This document shows positions 1 to 11,810 of a stretch of 64,000 nucleotides of DNA, piece after piece. The stretch is from positions 1,185,501 through 1,249,500 of the forward strand of contig NC_037313.1 in the NCBI RefSeq assembly GCF_000143535.2, in the 5' to 3' direction. The stretch is from Botrytis cinerea B05.10 (taxonomy: Eukaryota > Ascomycota > Leotiomycetes > Helotiales > Sclerotiniaceae). How positions within the stretch are numbered: position 1 is the first letter of the stretch; the number at the start of each line of letters is the position of its first letter. The position numbers and the translations under genes are program-made. Under the pieces are notes generated by a model that ran no database searches, had not been told where the DNA came from, and saw only the letters and a program-made list of their open reading frames with translations.

Positions 1-71
1 TGGGCTCAACATTGATGCGGGTCTTCCAAAATATCACTGTTAAATTTATATAGCACCAGCATAATATTTAT

Positions 72-2005
72 ATGTGGCTATCCCTCACTACGGAACGCAC
101 GACCCAGATTCCAGCCATGCCAGCCGTTATGAATATGCTACAATTGACGGATAATCAAGAAATTACGTTGAACAGATGGGCTTCATTTAATCTGGGCAGG
201 CCTTGGGGTGGCTTCATGGCCTTTTTAATGGGTGAGACAGGTCTACAGCAAGAACAAATAGATCATTGGTGGACCAGTCAAGAGAATACTCGTAAGTAAA
301 ACATCTTTTTATCTGGTACGAAACAGACTTCTAATAGTTGATGTTAGGTCCCAATATTACAATTAAATCTGGAGAAGTAGGTCTACCTCCTCAGATTGAT
401 GCGTGTGGTTCTGAAAGCCGCAGTTTCAAACATTCACACTTCGGTTTTTTAAACTCGACTTCCATTCCATTGAGCAACAACATGCAAGACTTCGATGCAA
501 TTTTCTCCAGTCCCATTGATTGGTCTACTCTCGAACAAACATGTCATAATGTTCATGAGGCCTCCTCCACAGGTTTAATGGATTACTACCCCCACGAAAA
601 TTGGTGCGATCAGTTCTCGAAAAATGGTCTGCTTCACTCGGATACTATGTCATTCTCCGATACCGATTCACTATCGTCAATATCATCAGGTTATGGGAGT
701 AGCTGCGCTTCAAATAGATCATCCGGACGTACTTGGGGCACTACATCACTTTTCTCCGTAGACGAAGCTCTAGAAGCAGACCCAACTAACGTACCCCAAA
801 GTTTCCAGCATCATCAGACCATACAGCCAGCAAAATCGGCTTCGGTTCCAAAATTACAATACAAATTAGCTGATGATCTCGATACAAGCGAGTTCACCAC
901 TCGACACCACAGCTCAGAATCTATCCCTCAACCAACTACAGACTTGAGTCGTAAATCAAGTACAAACCTCAATTACAAAAAGCTACCAGATATACCTCAA
1001 AAGTTCTTAAGGTACAGTTGTACTAAATGCGGTCAGCTATTTGAACGTAAAGGTGCTAAGGGTGACTGGAAAAGGCACGAACAGACAAAGTGCGAGCAAC
1101 AGAAACTGTGGTACTGTATGCCTAAAGCGCCCGCCTTTCAAGAACTTAACATTTGGCGTTGCACATTATGCAACCATACTGATGGAAATGGCGATGAGAT
1201 GATTAACCACCTCTCTAAAAAACACCGATTTCTAAATTGCTGGAGTAAACCCTTGTCTGAAAGAAGCCATCCTAGGAAGGACAAGTTAAGGGATCATTTG
1301 AAAAAACATCATGCCTTATCGGAAGGATCCACTGGATGGCAAGCCTGGCATCAAGATTTGCCCGAAAAGAAAGCTTGGGGCTGCGGCTTCTGTGGTGGTT
1401 GCCTTTTCACTTGGGACGGTAAGTCACATGCCCATCTCCATCTGCGATAGTGTTGTTACTTAATTTTTTTTACGTGGAATCGACCTGGTTGATATGGATT
1501 CTGATCAATTTGGGCTCATGAAAATCCTTACTAACTTCAAACAGCAAGACTTGACCATATTGCTGAGCACTACGAAAAGCAAGGTCTTGATATATCACAA
1601 TGGTCATTGACGAATGTAATTAAAGGCTTGCTCAAACAATCTAAAGAATGGGATGTATTGACTGCTTGGAACACAATCGTTGGTCACAGTGAAAAATCCT
1701 GTACATGGTCAGATAATGACGCTCTGATGTTGCAGCGCAAATTAGAGTATCGCGAGGGCGCACCTCAGAGCCTGGCCGAGGAAGCGAGGAGATTGGCCAA
1801 AAGGTCTTCTCATAACTTCGTACCGCAGACTTGGCCCCTCTGTGAATCTCATGCAGCAAGACTGGCACGAGATTTGTTGATTGGGCCTCCGAGAAAGAAT
1901 CCTCCAAACAGACATGCCAGCGTTTTTCATGGAGAAGTTTCTAGGGCACATGTTAAACACGCAGATTCTGAAATACAAAGAGATGACTACGGTGGATTTT
2001 TCTAA
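72..2005 (+). CDS. Homeobox-like / C2H2 zinc-finger transcription factor
   Basis: Three exons at 72-291, 348-1418 and 1545-2005 give 583 codons with matching phases. Exon 1 ends with a short helical segment carrying L-x-x-W and G-L-x-x-x-Q-I-x-x-W-W. This resembles a fungal KN-type homeodomain, but the WFxNxR recognition helix is altered. A Ser-rich middle follows. The C-terminal half has cysteine/histidine pairs: CTKC...H...C near residue 300, CTLC...H...H, a degenerate RKDKL-x-x-HL-K-K-HH finger, and CGFC...H-I-A-E-H created exactly across intron 2. This layout matches the homeobox-plus-C2H2 factors common in Leotiomycetes. The product is inferred to be nuclear and DNA binding; its targets are unknown. 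The start is the first in-frame ATG in the window, and an upstream exon outside the window cannot be excluded. Confidence 0.75.
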
Positions 2006-4148
2006 TGGTCGAGAAATCTGAATTTTAGAGGTTCATGCAAGAACAATGGTGTGTGGGAGCTGGCTATCCACATCCTAGAGTTTTTTGATTCATCAGTCGA
2101 TGTCTGTATGAGAACTCTAACGTCTTTCAGAAATTCACACCTGAAAATGAGCTTGGCCTGGTGCTAAACGCTATCAATGATTAAATGGAGCTAGTGGAGA
2201 AAGATTTGGGCTGGAAAAGACAGTAATATGGTGTGGTGATTCAAAGTCTCCCAAATCAGGTTTCCGGCGGGGGTGCTGATGGATAACACAAGATCGACAG
2301 TAATTGTGGAAATACAGCATTAGAGTTAATACTCAAAAGCAGACTTCAGGCAAGTTTTTAATGATATCAATGATTTACTTTCTTCTAAAGCTCCGTCCAA
2401 GTAAATCAATAAGGTCTTACAATGGTGACTTTGATCAGGCAGGAAGAATGATAGAAGCGATGTGAGATTTTTGAAGATTGGAGGAATTTAGTAGTGACTT
2501 CTTTGGGGCATACAAGACTTATTGTGAAAATATTACAGCACACTCTCGATCATACATCTCACCAAAAACGTCTGCCGGCTTTTGGTAGCCATGTGACTAG
2601 GGCTCTACTTTCATTCCTATTCAGGGATGAGGCAGCTCTGATTATGGTTTATACCTTCACTCATGTCTAAACGTAGAGGCGAGTGGTGAATTCAACTAGT
2701 ACAACATATGAGAGAGTACCATAGACAATCCAACACTATACGAAACAACAGTATCGCGATAGCTTTTCAAAGAAACAGCGAGAAGATTGAAATACTGCTA
2801 CGTCAACACACTATTTGTTCGGTCATCGAGATTTAGATTTTCCTGGAGAATTAGCTCGTCTAGCGAGTAAATACTTGTGAAATTCGGCATGCCTCATCGA
2901 GCGAATGGAGATGATAATTTTCTAATACATTCCGCATGAGCAGTCATGACTTGTGCTTCTACTGAGTGCTGATTGATTCAAAATTCGGTATCTAGGCATC
3001 TTGTCCGGAGAAAACTAACCATATTTCTAAACTGGGGAGGTGTCATTGTTCGGCTGTCTAGATTGTGTTATGGGTATTTAGAACGCTACTGCAGATTCCA
3101 CTTAATAAATTCCATAAATAGCATAAAGAAACCGCATCCTGCATGGGATGCTCATTCATTACCAACACCGGCTTATCGACTTTGAAGACTTTGCGAGAAA
3201 GCTGAGATCTCTGTTACGATACTGGTGTTTGAGTTATTGAAGTCATAATTGATATTGGAGGTTTGGAGAATGGATGGGATAGTATTAGAGTTTATGATGG
3301 AAAACATAATGATGGATTTCTCTTGTGTGAAGATCATACTCTCTTTACCGTTCGGAATAATGGTGATGCTTGTTGCCTCTAATCATATATACACTGTATC
3401 CAAGCCCCTGCATGATTGAAAAAAGCCTTTAGTTTTTGAAATCATTCAATGGCAAAATGTAGTGGATGTTTGAAGTTATGAATTGGCTTTTTAGATGCCA
3501 GGCATGGAAATTCGAAAAGCATGCGGTGAACACAATATAATATCTTAAATGATTGACTCCCATAATGAAGACTTTCCTTCGACACTACATTTTAGACTGT
3601 TGTAAGTCTCGCATATGAAAGAAATGAACATTGAACAGAGGCTAACTTTAAAAAGTTTGCATGCTGTCTCCAGCATGTTCAACAAGAAAGAGAATTCTAT
3701 GGATTGGAAAACATGCATTGATTTTGTAAAGCATTGACAGGAGGACGCTCTGCAGTTTCTAGCTGCTACTTAAACCCTAATACCCAAGTTTGTTTGGCAA
3801 GCAACTTAATTTCAGTGTCTCCAGTGTCTCGGTCTTTTTTTTTTTTTTTTTTCTTTTCACGGGCCGGAGGCTGAAGTTCTCACATATAAGCAGATCTTCG
3901 TTCATCACGACCTAGAAGAATCAAATTGGCTGTAAAGTATTTATATTTTGTAAAATTCAACGCAGTATCTGTTTGCCCAGTATTGTAAATCAGTCAGCCT
4001 TGAGAGTAATTAAATGAAAACTCCGATTATTAGTGGAATGTCTCTTTCTGGAAATATAAAAGAATGAAAACAGGACGAATAGTCCCAATAGTAAGAAGAC
4101 AACGCTTCTGAATGATCGAGACCTTTGCAAATAGAACTTCCTGCAATT
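2006..4148. other. Gene-free AT-rich interval
   Basis: No ORF with family resemblance is visible on either strand. The longest open frame (2973-3185, 70 codons) has no recognisable motif. The interval holds the 3' flanks of two convergent genes and a run of 18 T at 3835-3852. I see no terminal repeats or transposase remnants. Confidence 0.5.
3835..3852. repeat. Poly-T tract
   Basis: Uninterrupted run of 18 thymidines, about 300 bp downstream of the Hsp70-like stop codon. Confidence 0.9.
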
Positions 4149-6497
4149 TCAACGATCGAAGTTCATGGCTGACTTGCATATCTCCTTTCCACCAATAAGG
4201 CATTTGAACGTGAGATTGTCGCCCTTATTACCAAATACGATCTGCTGTTGAAAAGTGATTCTCTGCACCTGACGGCCGAGGCGATGATTGAATTGTGTCT
4301 GAATATTATTGCCAAAATTGAAGCTTTTACCTAAGTTTGACTGAATTTCGCCAACTCTCTCGATTCCTATACCACGTTAGCGTAATAATTCTTGATTTTA
4401 GATTGATAGTTAACAAACCAGGGTCAGAAAGATATTCGGGAGGTTCTTCTGACACACAAGCGTAAAGTGTACTTTTGAGTATTTTATTTTCATGAGGTGT
4501 ATATTCCGTGCCACTATCGACAACTCTAAAGGTATCCTTGGTTATTTCGTCTCCCTGAAATGTTATATTAGTTGGTATTTGAGATATGATAAAGCAAAAA
4601 GTCATTGTAGTGTTGCTAAGAAAGGGCATTCATCATCAAGACTTTTGGCTTTTAGTTGCCAAGTGTAAAGGTTTAATAGAGACAGAACGGGCTTGTTGAG
4701 TGACTTGCCTTGAGAATTAACCATTCCATCCGTCCTCTACAACGCTTCAAATTTCCCCATACGTCAACATAAGAGTCTTCCTCTGGGTCTATACCCTCTC
4801 GGAAAGACTTATCCAAAGAAATACCATAGTGGCGGCGAAGATGCTTCACGCGGGGTGCAATTCCTTCTAGCCCACGCAAAGCAGCGCCACGCACAACAGC
4901 AGATTGGCTGGAGAGTATTAATATATAGTTATAACAAAGCAACAAGTATATTGTGACTCACGGATGCAGGGGGCAAATCAAAGTTATGTTCCCATTTCGT
5001 TTGCACCACGACTTCAGCTTTGTATTGAGGTATAGTGATTCACCGAAACCCCCAACTAAAATGATACGCTAATGAATCACAGATTTCAGCAACACTTTTT
5101 CGGACTTTTCAATAATGTAGATGAAATACATACATTGATTTTTGCATTTTGAGTGTCCTTTGCAGCTTTGACTTGTTGTTCTACCAGCCTTGTAATTTCT
5201 GTGATGACGGGATCAAAAAGGGCTCGCATATCCTGACTAATTTATGATTAATAGAGTTTCCATCTAGCAAGTAGAAGAGTCTTACTGTGAGAGCAACACA
5301 AGTCGGTCCTCTTCATCAAAATACGCAGAGTCTACTACGTTAAGATTGAGAGGGCCTAACTCTCCAATCTCTCTCTCGTCGTTACGACCAAAGTCTCGTT
5401 TCAATGCTTCAAACGCGGCCATAAACCTACTACCCGGACCCTTTTGACCAAATGTCAGATCATCAAATGCCGCACCGAAGCGTTGAGAGAGCATAATATG
5501 AAGATTTCGATCAATTTGCGTTGATCCACACTTTCCGCCTATTCAGGAAGTTAGATTGATTTTCGACGGACTAGTCGTGTGAACTTGGGTGAGACTCACC
5601 GATGCCGACACATAACTCGTCAAATGACAGGTATGGCTGCACCTGGGTGATTTTGTACGTTGTGATGTCAACAGTGCCCCCTCCACAATCGCAGATTAGA
5701 ATATTCTCATTAGGCTAGCTTCGTTAGTATCAATCATCGAAATAAGTATGCTAAAACATACTGTAATTTGATTCATTGCATCTGATTTTGCAAATTCCTT
5801 TAAAGTTGCGATGGCTGCAGCTTCAGGCTCGGCGATTGTGTAAATTTCGTCTCCTGGCCTGTTCCCAAACCCAGCATTCTTTGCAGCGTTCAGGGTAGCA
5901 TCTTTCGCCTCTTCTGACCACACAGCAGGCAATGTTACCCAACATTCCATTGGAGTGTTTTCAAAAGTCAGATCGGACATTTGTTGCCGCAGTTTGTTTG
6001 ATACATGTATATAAACCTCGCGTAAAAAATCCTCACAAACCCCTGCGGCATCACGAAATGGAGGTAATGGGAGCATACCAGAACCCTCCATACCTGTCAG
6101 TGATGGATCATCATGTTCCTTCGTAGCAGCATTCTTGTCAAGCAGAAGCTTAGTCCAGGAGTATGATATCATCTTTGGGTTAACCTCAAATCCCCACTTG
6201 TTGTTCTTAAGACTTGAATTCTCTTGGCTGTAGGCAATTCTTGTCGGGGTTTTCCAAGACACGTGAGGATCCCCAGGCCATGGAGACATGATAGTGATAT
6301 CCTCGATGCCGTCCTTGTCCGAAGTCACATAACTGACACCTATAGAAATGTTAAAGATGAATACCTTGAGGTTCAATTTGAATACCTGAGAATGTTGTAC
6401 CATAATCGATCCCGATAATGATCTTATGGTTGTTTGATCTCGCGGCAATGGAATTCAGAGAATTTCCTAGAGACCTAAGATCCATTGGATTGGCCAT
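4149..6497 (-). CDS. Hsp70-like ATPase (HSPA12-type family)
   Basis: Nine exons were rebuilt on the minus strand: 6386-6497, 5762-6339, 5600-5714, 5286-5538, 5134-5236, 4962-5068, 4709-4907, 4419-4554 and 4149-4366. Together they make 607 codons including the stop. The actin/Hsp70 nucleotide-binding fold is evident from the phosphate-1 motif GIDYGTTFSG (about residues 29-38, completed across intron 1), the phosphate-2 motif CDCGGGTVD, and the adenosine motif LVGGFGES. The C-terminus has the EPPEYLSDPG segment found in fungal HSPA12A-like proteins, not a canonical substrate-binding lid with an EEVD tail. It is probably a cytosolic ATP-binding stress-type protein of unknown client. Intron 7 (4555-4708) is the longest at 154 nt and appears to use a GC-AG boundary. 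These divergent Hsp70s are expanded in filamentous fungi and often lie in accessory regions. Confidence 0.88.
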
Positions 6498-7544
6498 GAT
6501 GGTGGTACCAGTAAACTAAACTGAGAGAAAGATGCTGACAGGTTTTTGAAATTGACAAGAGGAGGTCTGAAATTCAGAACTTGAGAATAACCCAGCAACC
6601 CACTTCTATTCACTTATTTAGAGCTGGTGATGAGCACGTGCCAAGCTACCCTGTGTTAGCAAAATTAATATTCCAGACGAAAAGAAATTTAGTATAAATC
6701 CCCATACAAATTTCTACTTCGTACATTACGATATTAAAGTTTCTTTCGTCACTGACGAAGCGCTCACTTGGTTAGCGACGAATAAAATCGGCACTTTTTA
6801 CGAACCGTTTATTATTGGAAGGGTATGTGCGTAGGGACTAGGAGGAGGTCAAAGAGATGAATGAAAGCTAGAAGAAAGGAGAGGAGTGAGCGTGAGAGCT
6901 AAATGGTGGGGGAGGAGATATTAGCCGAAAGTCTAAAGGAGAGTGGATAACATCATCTACGATTTACTCTTTAATCGTAGGTTTTATTACTATACCACAC
7001 AATACAGAATGTATCATATAAACAGGAATATCTAATAATATCAATCTATATATTTATAGTTTTTGATTATCAACAAAATTCGAGAAGAATCCAATATATA
7101 AATATATCTAGTATAAAGAACAGTAATCTTTAAATGAGCTTTTAACAAAATTTATTCAAAAGATCTAAACAAATTAGATTCACAAAGCTTTTTATTTGAA
7201 AAACAATAATTGACTTAGGTTTTCAACCAGCCTCTTAAAACTCATGAAAATTCATGAAATTCACCAAATCTCTATTGATTAAAATAAGCTTCGTCAAGTA
7301 CAAAGATAAGATTAATTAGATCAATCTACTAAAAACGATTTATTCAATATTTAACGAAAGTATTTAAGATTCTATTGCAGTGACAAAGCGTCCACTTCGT
7401 CAAGTACGGATTCTACCACAACAGGGCTAGTTAGGCAGCTGATTGGAGCAGGTATACGAAAGCTTCGCCTTCGTCCTGCTACCTTCATTCTCTGTTTTGG
7501 TGTCCATTGTATTCTACTCAAATCTACCAGGCATATTGGTGGAA
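6498..7544. other. Divergent intergenic region with AT-rich core
   Basis: This region separates two divergently transcribed genes. The core, about 6950-7380, is strongly AT-rich. A 13-nt word, cttcgtcaagtac, occurs near both 7290 and 7395. A short palindrome, TTCGTC-act-GACGAA, lies near 6742. Coding capacity is absent. RIP-degraded repeat DNA is possible but not proven. Confidence 0.5.
6635..6640. promoter_or_regulatory. CACGTG palindrome upstream of the Hsp70-like gene
   Basis: A perfect E-box (CACGTG) lies about 140 bp upstream of the Hsp70-like start codon at 6497. It is a candidate bHLH/Cbf1-type site. The motif is short and could be chance. Confidence 0.3.
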
Positions 7545-9255
7545 ATGAAGATGACTGCCGCAAGTCCTGAGAAAAGAGGCTATCTCGTGCAAGAAGATGA
7601 GAATTTACAACCAAGACATCACGATGAGGTCTGGTCGAAAGAATCATTTCCTGAAACAAGCATGCTTAATAAGGCTAACATCGACCCGCGTTCAATGGCG
7701 CAAGAAGTTTCGACGAGCGGCCAACGGCTCCCTTCTAGTCATGACACCCACAAAGACAAAGATGTAAAGCGCACGGTACCTGACCAAGAGATTAAGCAGC
7801 AGACGAAGAGACATGAGCATGAGCAGATTACCGGCCAAGGTATATCATTATCATTTCATTTAGAATAAGACTGACACTATCATGTAGGTAGAGAAGAATC
7901 AGGCTATGGGAAATCAATTTGTAACCTTTTGACTGGCTTGAGCAGAGGATATTCATCGGTGTCAGATAGAAAACAGATACGCGGTCGGCGTAGCAGTTTC
8001 GGCAGCTTGAAGCCATCTTCTCAGCAGCCACGAGTGTTTGAAAAAACAGGAGAGGATATTTCAAGTGCGACAGATCTCGAGGAAATCCGCAGATTAAAGA
8101 GAAAAATTGAGGGACTACTCAAGGACAATGACAGACATAATGTGGCGAGAGGCAAAATTGAAGATGACTTGAGTGCTATACGACACCAGAACGACATATC
8201 GGAAGATCTAGTACGCAAATTACAAGCTAAAACGCAACAGCTTGAGTTTGAAAAGAGAGAAATAGAAGAGGATCACCACACCTTCATTCGAAAGCAACAG
8301 GAAGCCTCATTCAACCAAATGGCAACCCCACTCTGGATGCCTGTCGAGGATGGTAAAGTCATGGGAGATCTTGATAGACTCAAGAGAGACATGAGAAACT
8401 GGGCGAAAAAATCGTCGGTCAATGATATCGATACTCTCATCAAATCTCTTGATCAGCGCAAAATCGCAGCTCTGAAGGAGGCCTTGACAAATGTGGTTTT
8501 ATTCGAAAATGGTAGTCTCCCTTGGGGCTTGTCTGCGAAAAAGTCCCCAAGTTTACTTCTGACTGCTCTGCTCGCCCATCATATTTACAAAACCTTGTTT
8601 GAGAGTCCCTTTTTCTTCATCGATGATAACATGGTAGATGGAAGATATGTACAGTCAGAGTACCGGGTGGGTCTAGAACTTGTCTACGACAAAGGCCGAT
8701 GTTGTAAGTCAAACGAACAAATTTTCGGTATAAAGTTAGTCTGACCTCTATCTAGCAAACGAAGAGGATGCTCATATCTGGCGATCGGATTTTCTAAGAC
8801 TCCAATTACCACCAATCACCCCCGAGACTTCGGAAGGAGGGAAGAGTCTACGTCGCATGACTCAAGCTCAGATAGATGTGGTCGCAAATCGACAAACTTT
8901 AAATTTCCTAGAAGGAGCAGCTCAATATCTCATCAGCAATGAAGACCGAAAAATAATAGCAGACAAGCTTGGAGTTATCTACAGAGAAGCAGCCAATACT
9001 TCGTACATGCTATGGACAAGAAGAACAGCTTTGAGAATCTTTACTTTGAAAACCATTGGTTCACAGTTCCGTCCAGAATTCAAACATCTGGTTCCGCATT
9101 CCTCGGTAGACTATGAGAAACACGACGATCAACTGAGAGGAAGAGCAATCAGTATCGTTGTGCATCCACTCGTAGCAGTCTATGGCACAGATGATGCAAA
9201 GGATTATGATCACAATCGTGTGTGGGCACCAGCGGAAGTATGGCTCAATAGTTGA
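7545..9255 (+). CDS. Coiled-coil protein of unknown function
   Basis: Three exons at 7545-7839, 7888-8703 and 8756-9255 give 536 residues. The first in-frame ATG at 7545 was chosen. Frame remains open upstream to 7443 but without another ATG. Residues 1-150 are polar and probably disordered. Residues about 160-235 are a charged heptad-like coiled coil rich in E, K, R, L and Q. The C-terminal 280 residues look globular, with the motif W-G-L-S followed by S-P-F-F-F-I, and end in a conserved-looking W-A-P-A-E-V-W-L segment. I recognise the overall layout as a recurrent fungal hypothetical-protein type but cannot name a domain. No signal peptide or membrane segment is seen in the chosen model. 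Confidence 0.75.
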
Positions 9256-9925
9256 GATTCATCTGCAGATGTATCTATGGAATGGCTTTTTTCTTGGCTC
9301 CCGCTCTGATGAGTGATATATGGCAGTGGGTCAAGGGTGGACGATGGGCAGCAGATTCATGAAGGCTGAGAGAAAACAAGCAAAATGGTACTAGACATCG
9401 AGATTCTAGCAAATATTCCAGAAGATATTCCCAAAAGCGTTGATATTACAATTGCAATAGTCTATAGCTACAGCAAAATGCATGAATCTCATAACACCCC
9501 GTTCGTTGAATGCTGCGTGAGAGATCCCGTCCAGATTGGATGAGGAGTGAAGTCGAGAAAACAGACTTTAACCTTGCAGCGTTGAGACAAATCCGATCCG
9601 AAGTTTAGCCGACTGAGACGCAATCTTGCGTGGGAGGGGGTGGGATTGCTTCGATGTGCTCCATACTCTAAGATGCGTTTGCATCGAGAGGTTTTTTTGC
9701 TAGAAACACAACCGTTGTTACAAAGATTCGTGATAACTTTTTTTCTTCCTGCTAAATCATAGTTGAGCTACAAAAAAATTCAGAAACCCACAAAATCCAA
9801 GCATGATGCTGACCAGCTGACTGCATGACTCTCTTATGTTTGAATCTATAGACTTCTCGATATATTTCGAATGAGAGCAAACCTAATCTATCTGCGCATT
9901 AGGTAGTATCATACTGAAAAATATC
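9256..9925. other. Intergenic, no feature recognised
   Basis: About 670 bp with no convincing ORF on either strand. It contains the 3' flank of the coiled-coil gene and the upstream flank of the ERG28-like relic. Confidence 0.5.
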
Positions 9926-10375
9926 ATGGCTTTCTATCTTCCACAAGGCCAAGGTATCTTACCATACTGGCTACTCTTTGTAAGCTGTCCTCGTCGTTTA
10001 TAAAACTCAACTTTGTAACCCAAGAATCTTCCATGACAGGAACAATGATCTTTCCGCCACATCTACTATCCCCCAACTAACACCCACAGAACGCAATCCT
10101 CGGTTTCTACAACTCCGCCCAATGATTTCTCTCCCTCCGCACCACCCAAAACCTTTCTTGGGTCCACAATCCACCATTCCCTCTCCTTCTTCACCTAAAA
10201 CCTCCTCCCCATCTTCGCATCAAGCACCCGCCCTCTTTGCCCGCACCTTTGGCTACTACACCCTCGTGAGCGGTATGCTTCGCCTAATAGCTGCTCACAA
10301 TCTCCTCTCCTGAACTGTATTTCCTTACTCTATGGGCTTATGCGATGATAACGGGCTTTTGGGGAATGTGATTTG
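9926..10375 (+). pseudogene. ERG28-like gene relic
   Basis: Pieces of an Erg28-type protein (the ER membrane scaffold of the sterol C-4 demethylation complex) occur in order but in different frames. An ATG at 9926 opens a segment containing L-P-x-W/Y-W-L-L-F, and a GTAAGC donor follows. After a CTAAC...CACAG acceptor near 10090, N-A-I-L-G-F-Y-N runs into a stop that overlaps the next ATG at 10122. The 10122-10313 frame is Pro/Ser-rich and then carries the family hallmark ARTFGYYTL...RLIAAHN. After another stop, a shifted frame reads E-L-Y-F-L-T-L-W-A-Y-A-M and ends in TGA. Functional Erg28 is about 140-170 residues in one frame. Two frame changes plus early stops indicate decay. A truncated but expressed paralogue is less likely. 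Confidence 0.6.
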
Positions 10376-10615
10376 AATGGCGAAAGTGAAGGGAAAGCTT
10401 TAGTTTCATGATCTATGATTCTGTGTTTGTTTGAAGAAAGCGAACGATCTACCTGTGCAAAAAATGTCTCAAGTGCTTATAATCAGGTGATTCTACAAGT
10501 CTATGTATGGTGCGTCGATGACACCTCAACCCCCAAAACTAATCGTACACTAAATATGATTTTGATCGCTTAACATACCTAGGTAGAAAGCGTTGGTATA
10601 CACATTTCATCCTCC

Positions 10616-11810
10616 CTAAGAAATTGTACAGATGATCTTCCCTTTGCTAGTATTTTTCTCCATCTCCTTATGGGCCTCAACCACCTTCTCCCACGGGAAA
10701 ACCTTGTCCACAAAAATCTTGAACGTACCATCCTCAAATTTAGGAATGTATTCTTCCAACTTGTCCCTCAATTTCCCTTGATAATCCACATCTCTACTCC
10801 TCAACGTACTTCCTTCAAATCTGACTCTCTTAAAAATGAATGCACCCATATCAACACCACTTGGCAATTTTGTGCCACTCATTACCCCCAAAAGAACAAT
10901 TCTCGCATCTTTTGCTGCTACATCTAGATCTCCTTGGAAATAGTTTGCTCCTACGAAATCAACAATAATATCAACACCCTTGCCATCTGTAGCAGCGGTG
11001 ATTTCCTTGGCCCAATCTTGTGTTTTGTAGTTGAAGCCTGCTGTGGCTCCTAATGCATTAACGCAGAAATCGATCTTTTCTTGTGAGCCCGCCGTTACAT
11101 AGATAGCTGACGCGCCGGAGTTCTTGGCGAGTTGAATACCGGCGATAGAGACGGATGATGCTCCTGCATGCCAGAGAATGGATTTCCCTTGGGAAAATTC
11201 GCCGACGAGATACATAGCTTGAGTAGCTGTTATCCATGTCTATTTGGAATATGTTAGCTCAACCTATAAAAGATATTGAGAAAGTTATAGAAACGATGAG
11301 TGGCAGCATACCTCAGGAATACCAGCTGCCTCTTCCCAGCTCAAATGATCCGGTTTCTTTAAGAGCATATGTGTGCTCACGGCAAGGTACTCCGCATATG
11401 CACCTCCGTACGCCAAACCAAAAACCTCATCTCCAACACTAAAGCCCTCTTTAATATCTGTGCCTAAACTTTCAATCGTACCAGAGAATTCCACACCAAG
11501 AGTTTTGGGAGCTTGTGGTGGAACAGGATAGAGACCTTCACGCTGGAGAAGATCCATGCGGTTAAGACCGAAAGCTTTGACTTTGACGATAGCCTCGCCC
11601 GATTGAGCGGTAGGCTTGGGCGTCGAATCATTTATGAAAAGGGCATCAGCATGGCCTTTGCCATCTTTGATATCTGGGGGGATATGTTAGTTAATATTGC
11701 TTTCATTGGTGTGCAGTTGCGTGTGGCCGGTGGGAACGCTAAGAAGAGCTTGAGTTTCCAATGCATTGAAAACCAAATTACATACCAACTGCTCGCATAG
11801 TTTCAGACAT
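10616..11810 (-). CDS. NAD(P)H:quinone oxidoreductase, zeta-crystallin/TP53I3-like
   Basis: Exons 11786-11810, 11312-11673 and 10616-11239 give 336 residues, the normal size for this medium-chain dehydrogenase/reductase subfamily. The GroES-like N-terminal part contains K-A-F-G-L-N-R-M-D-L-L-Q-R-E-G and G-V-E-F-S-G, followed by V-G-D-E-V. The cofactor domain opens with H-A-G-A-S-S-V-S-I-A-G-I-Q-L-A-K and includes V-D-F-V-G-A. The C-terminus has a K-x-I-F-V-D-K-V-F-P segment typical of PIG3-type enzymes. It lacks the zinc-ligand pattern of alcohol dehydrogenases. Likely role: cytosolic NADPH-dependent one-electron reduction of quinones and detoxification. Exon 1 encodes only eight residues. 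Confidence 0.93.

Noticed and set aside
2973..3185. 70-codon ORF in the left gene-free interval
   Set aside because: No motif and AT-rich, with a length expected by chance.
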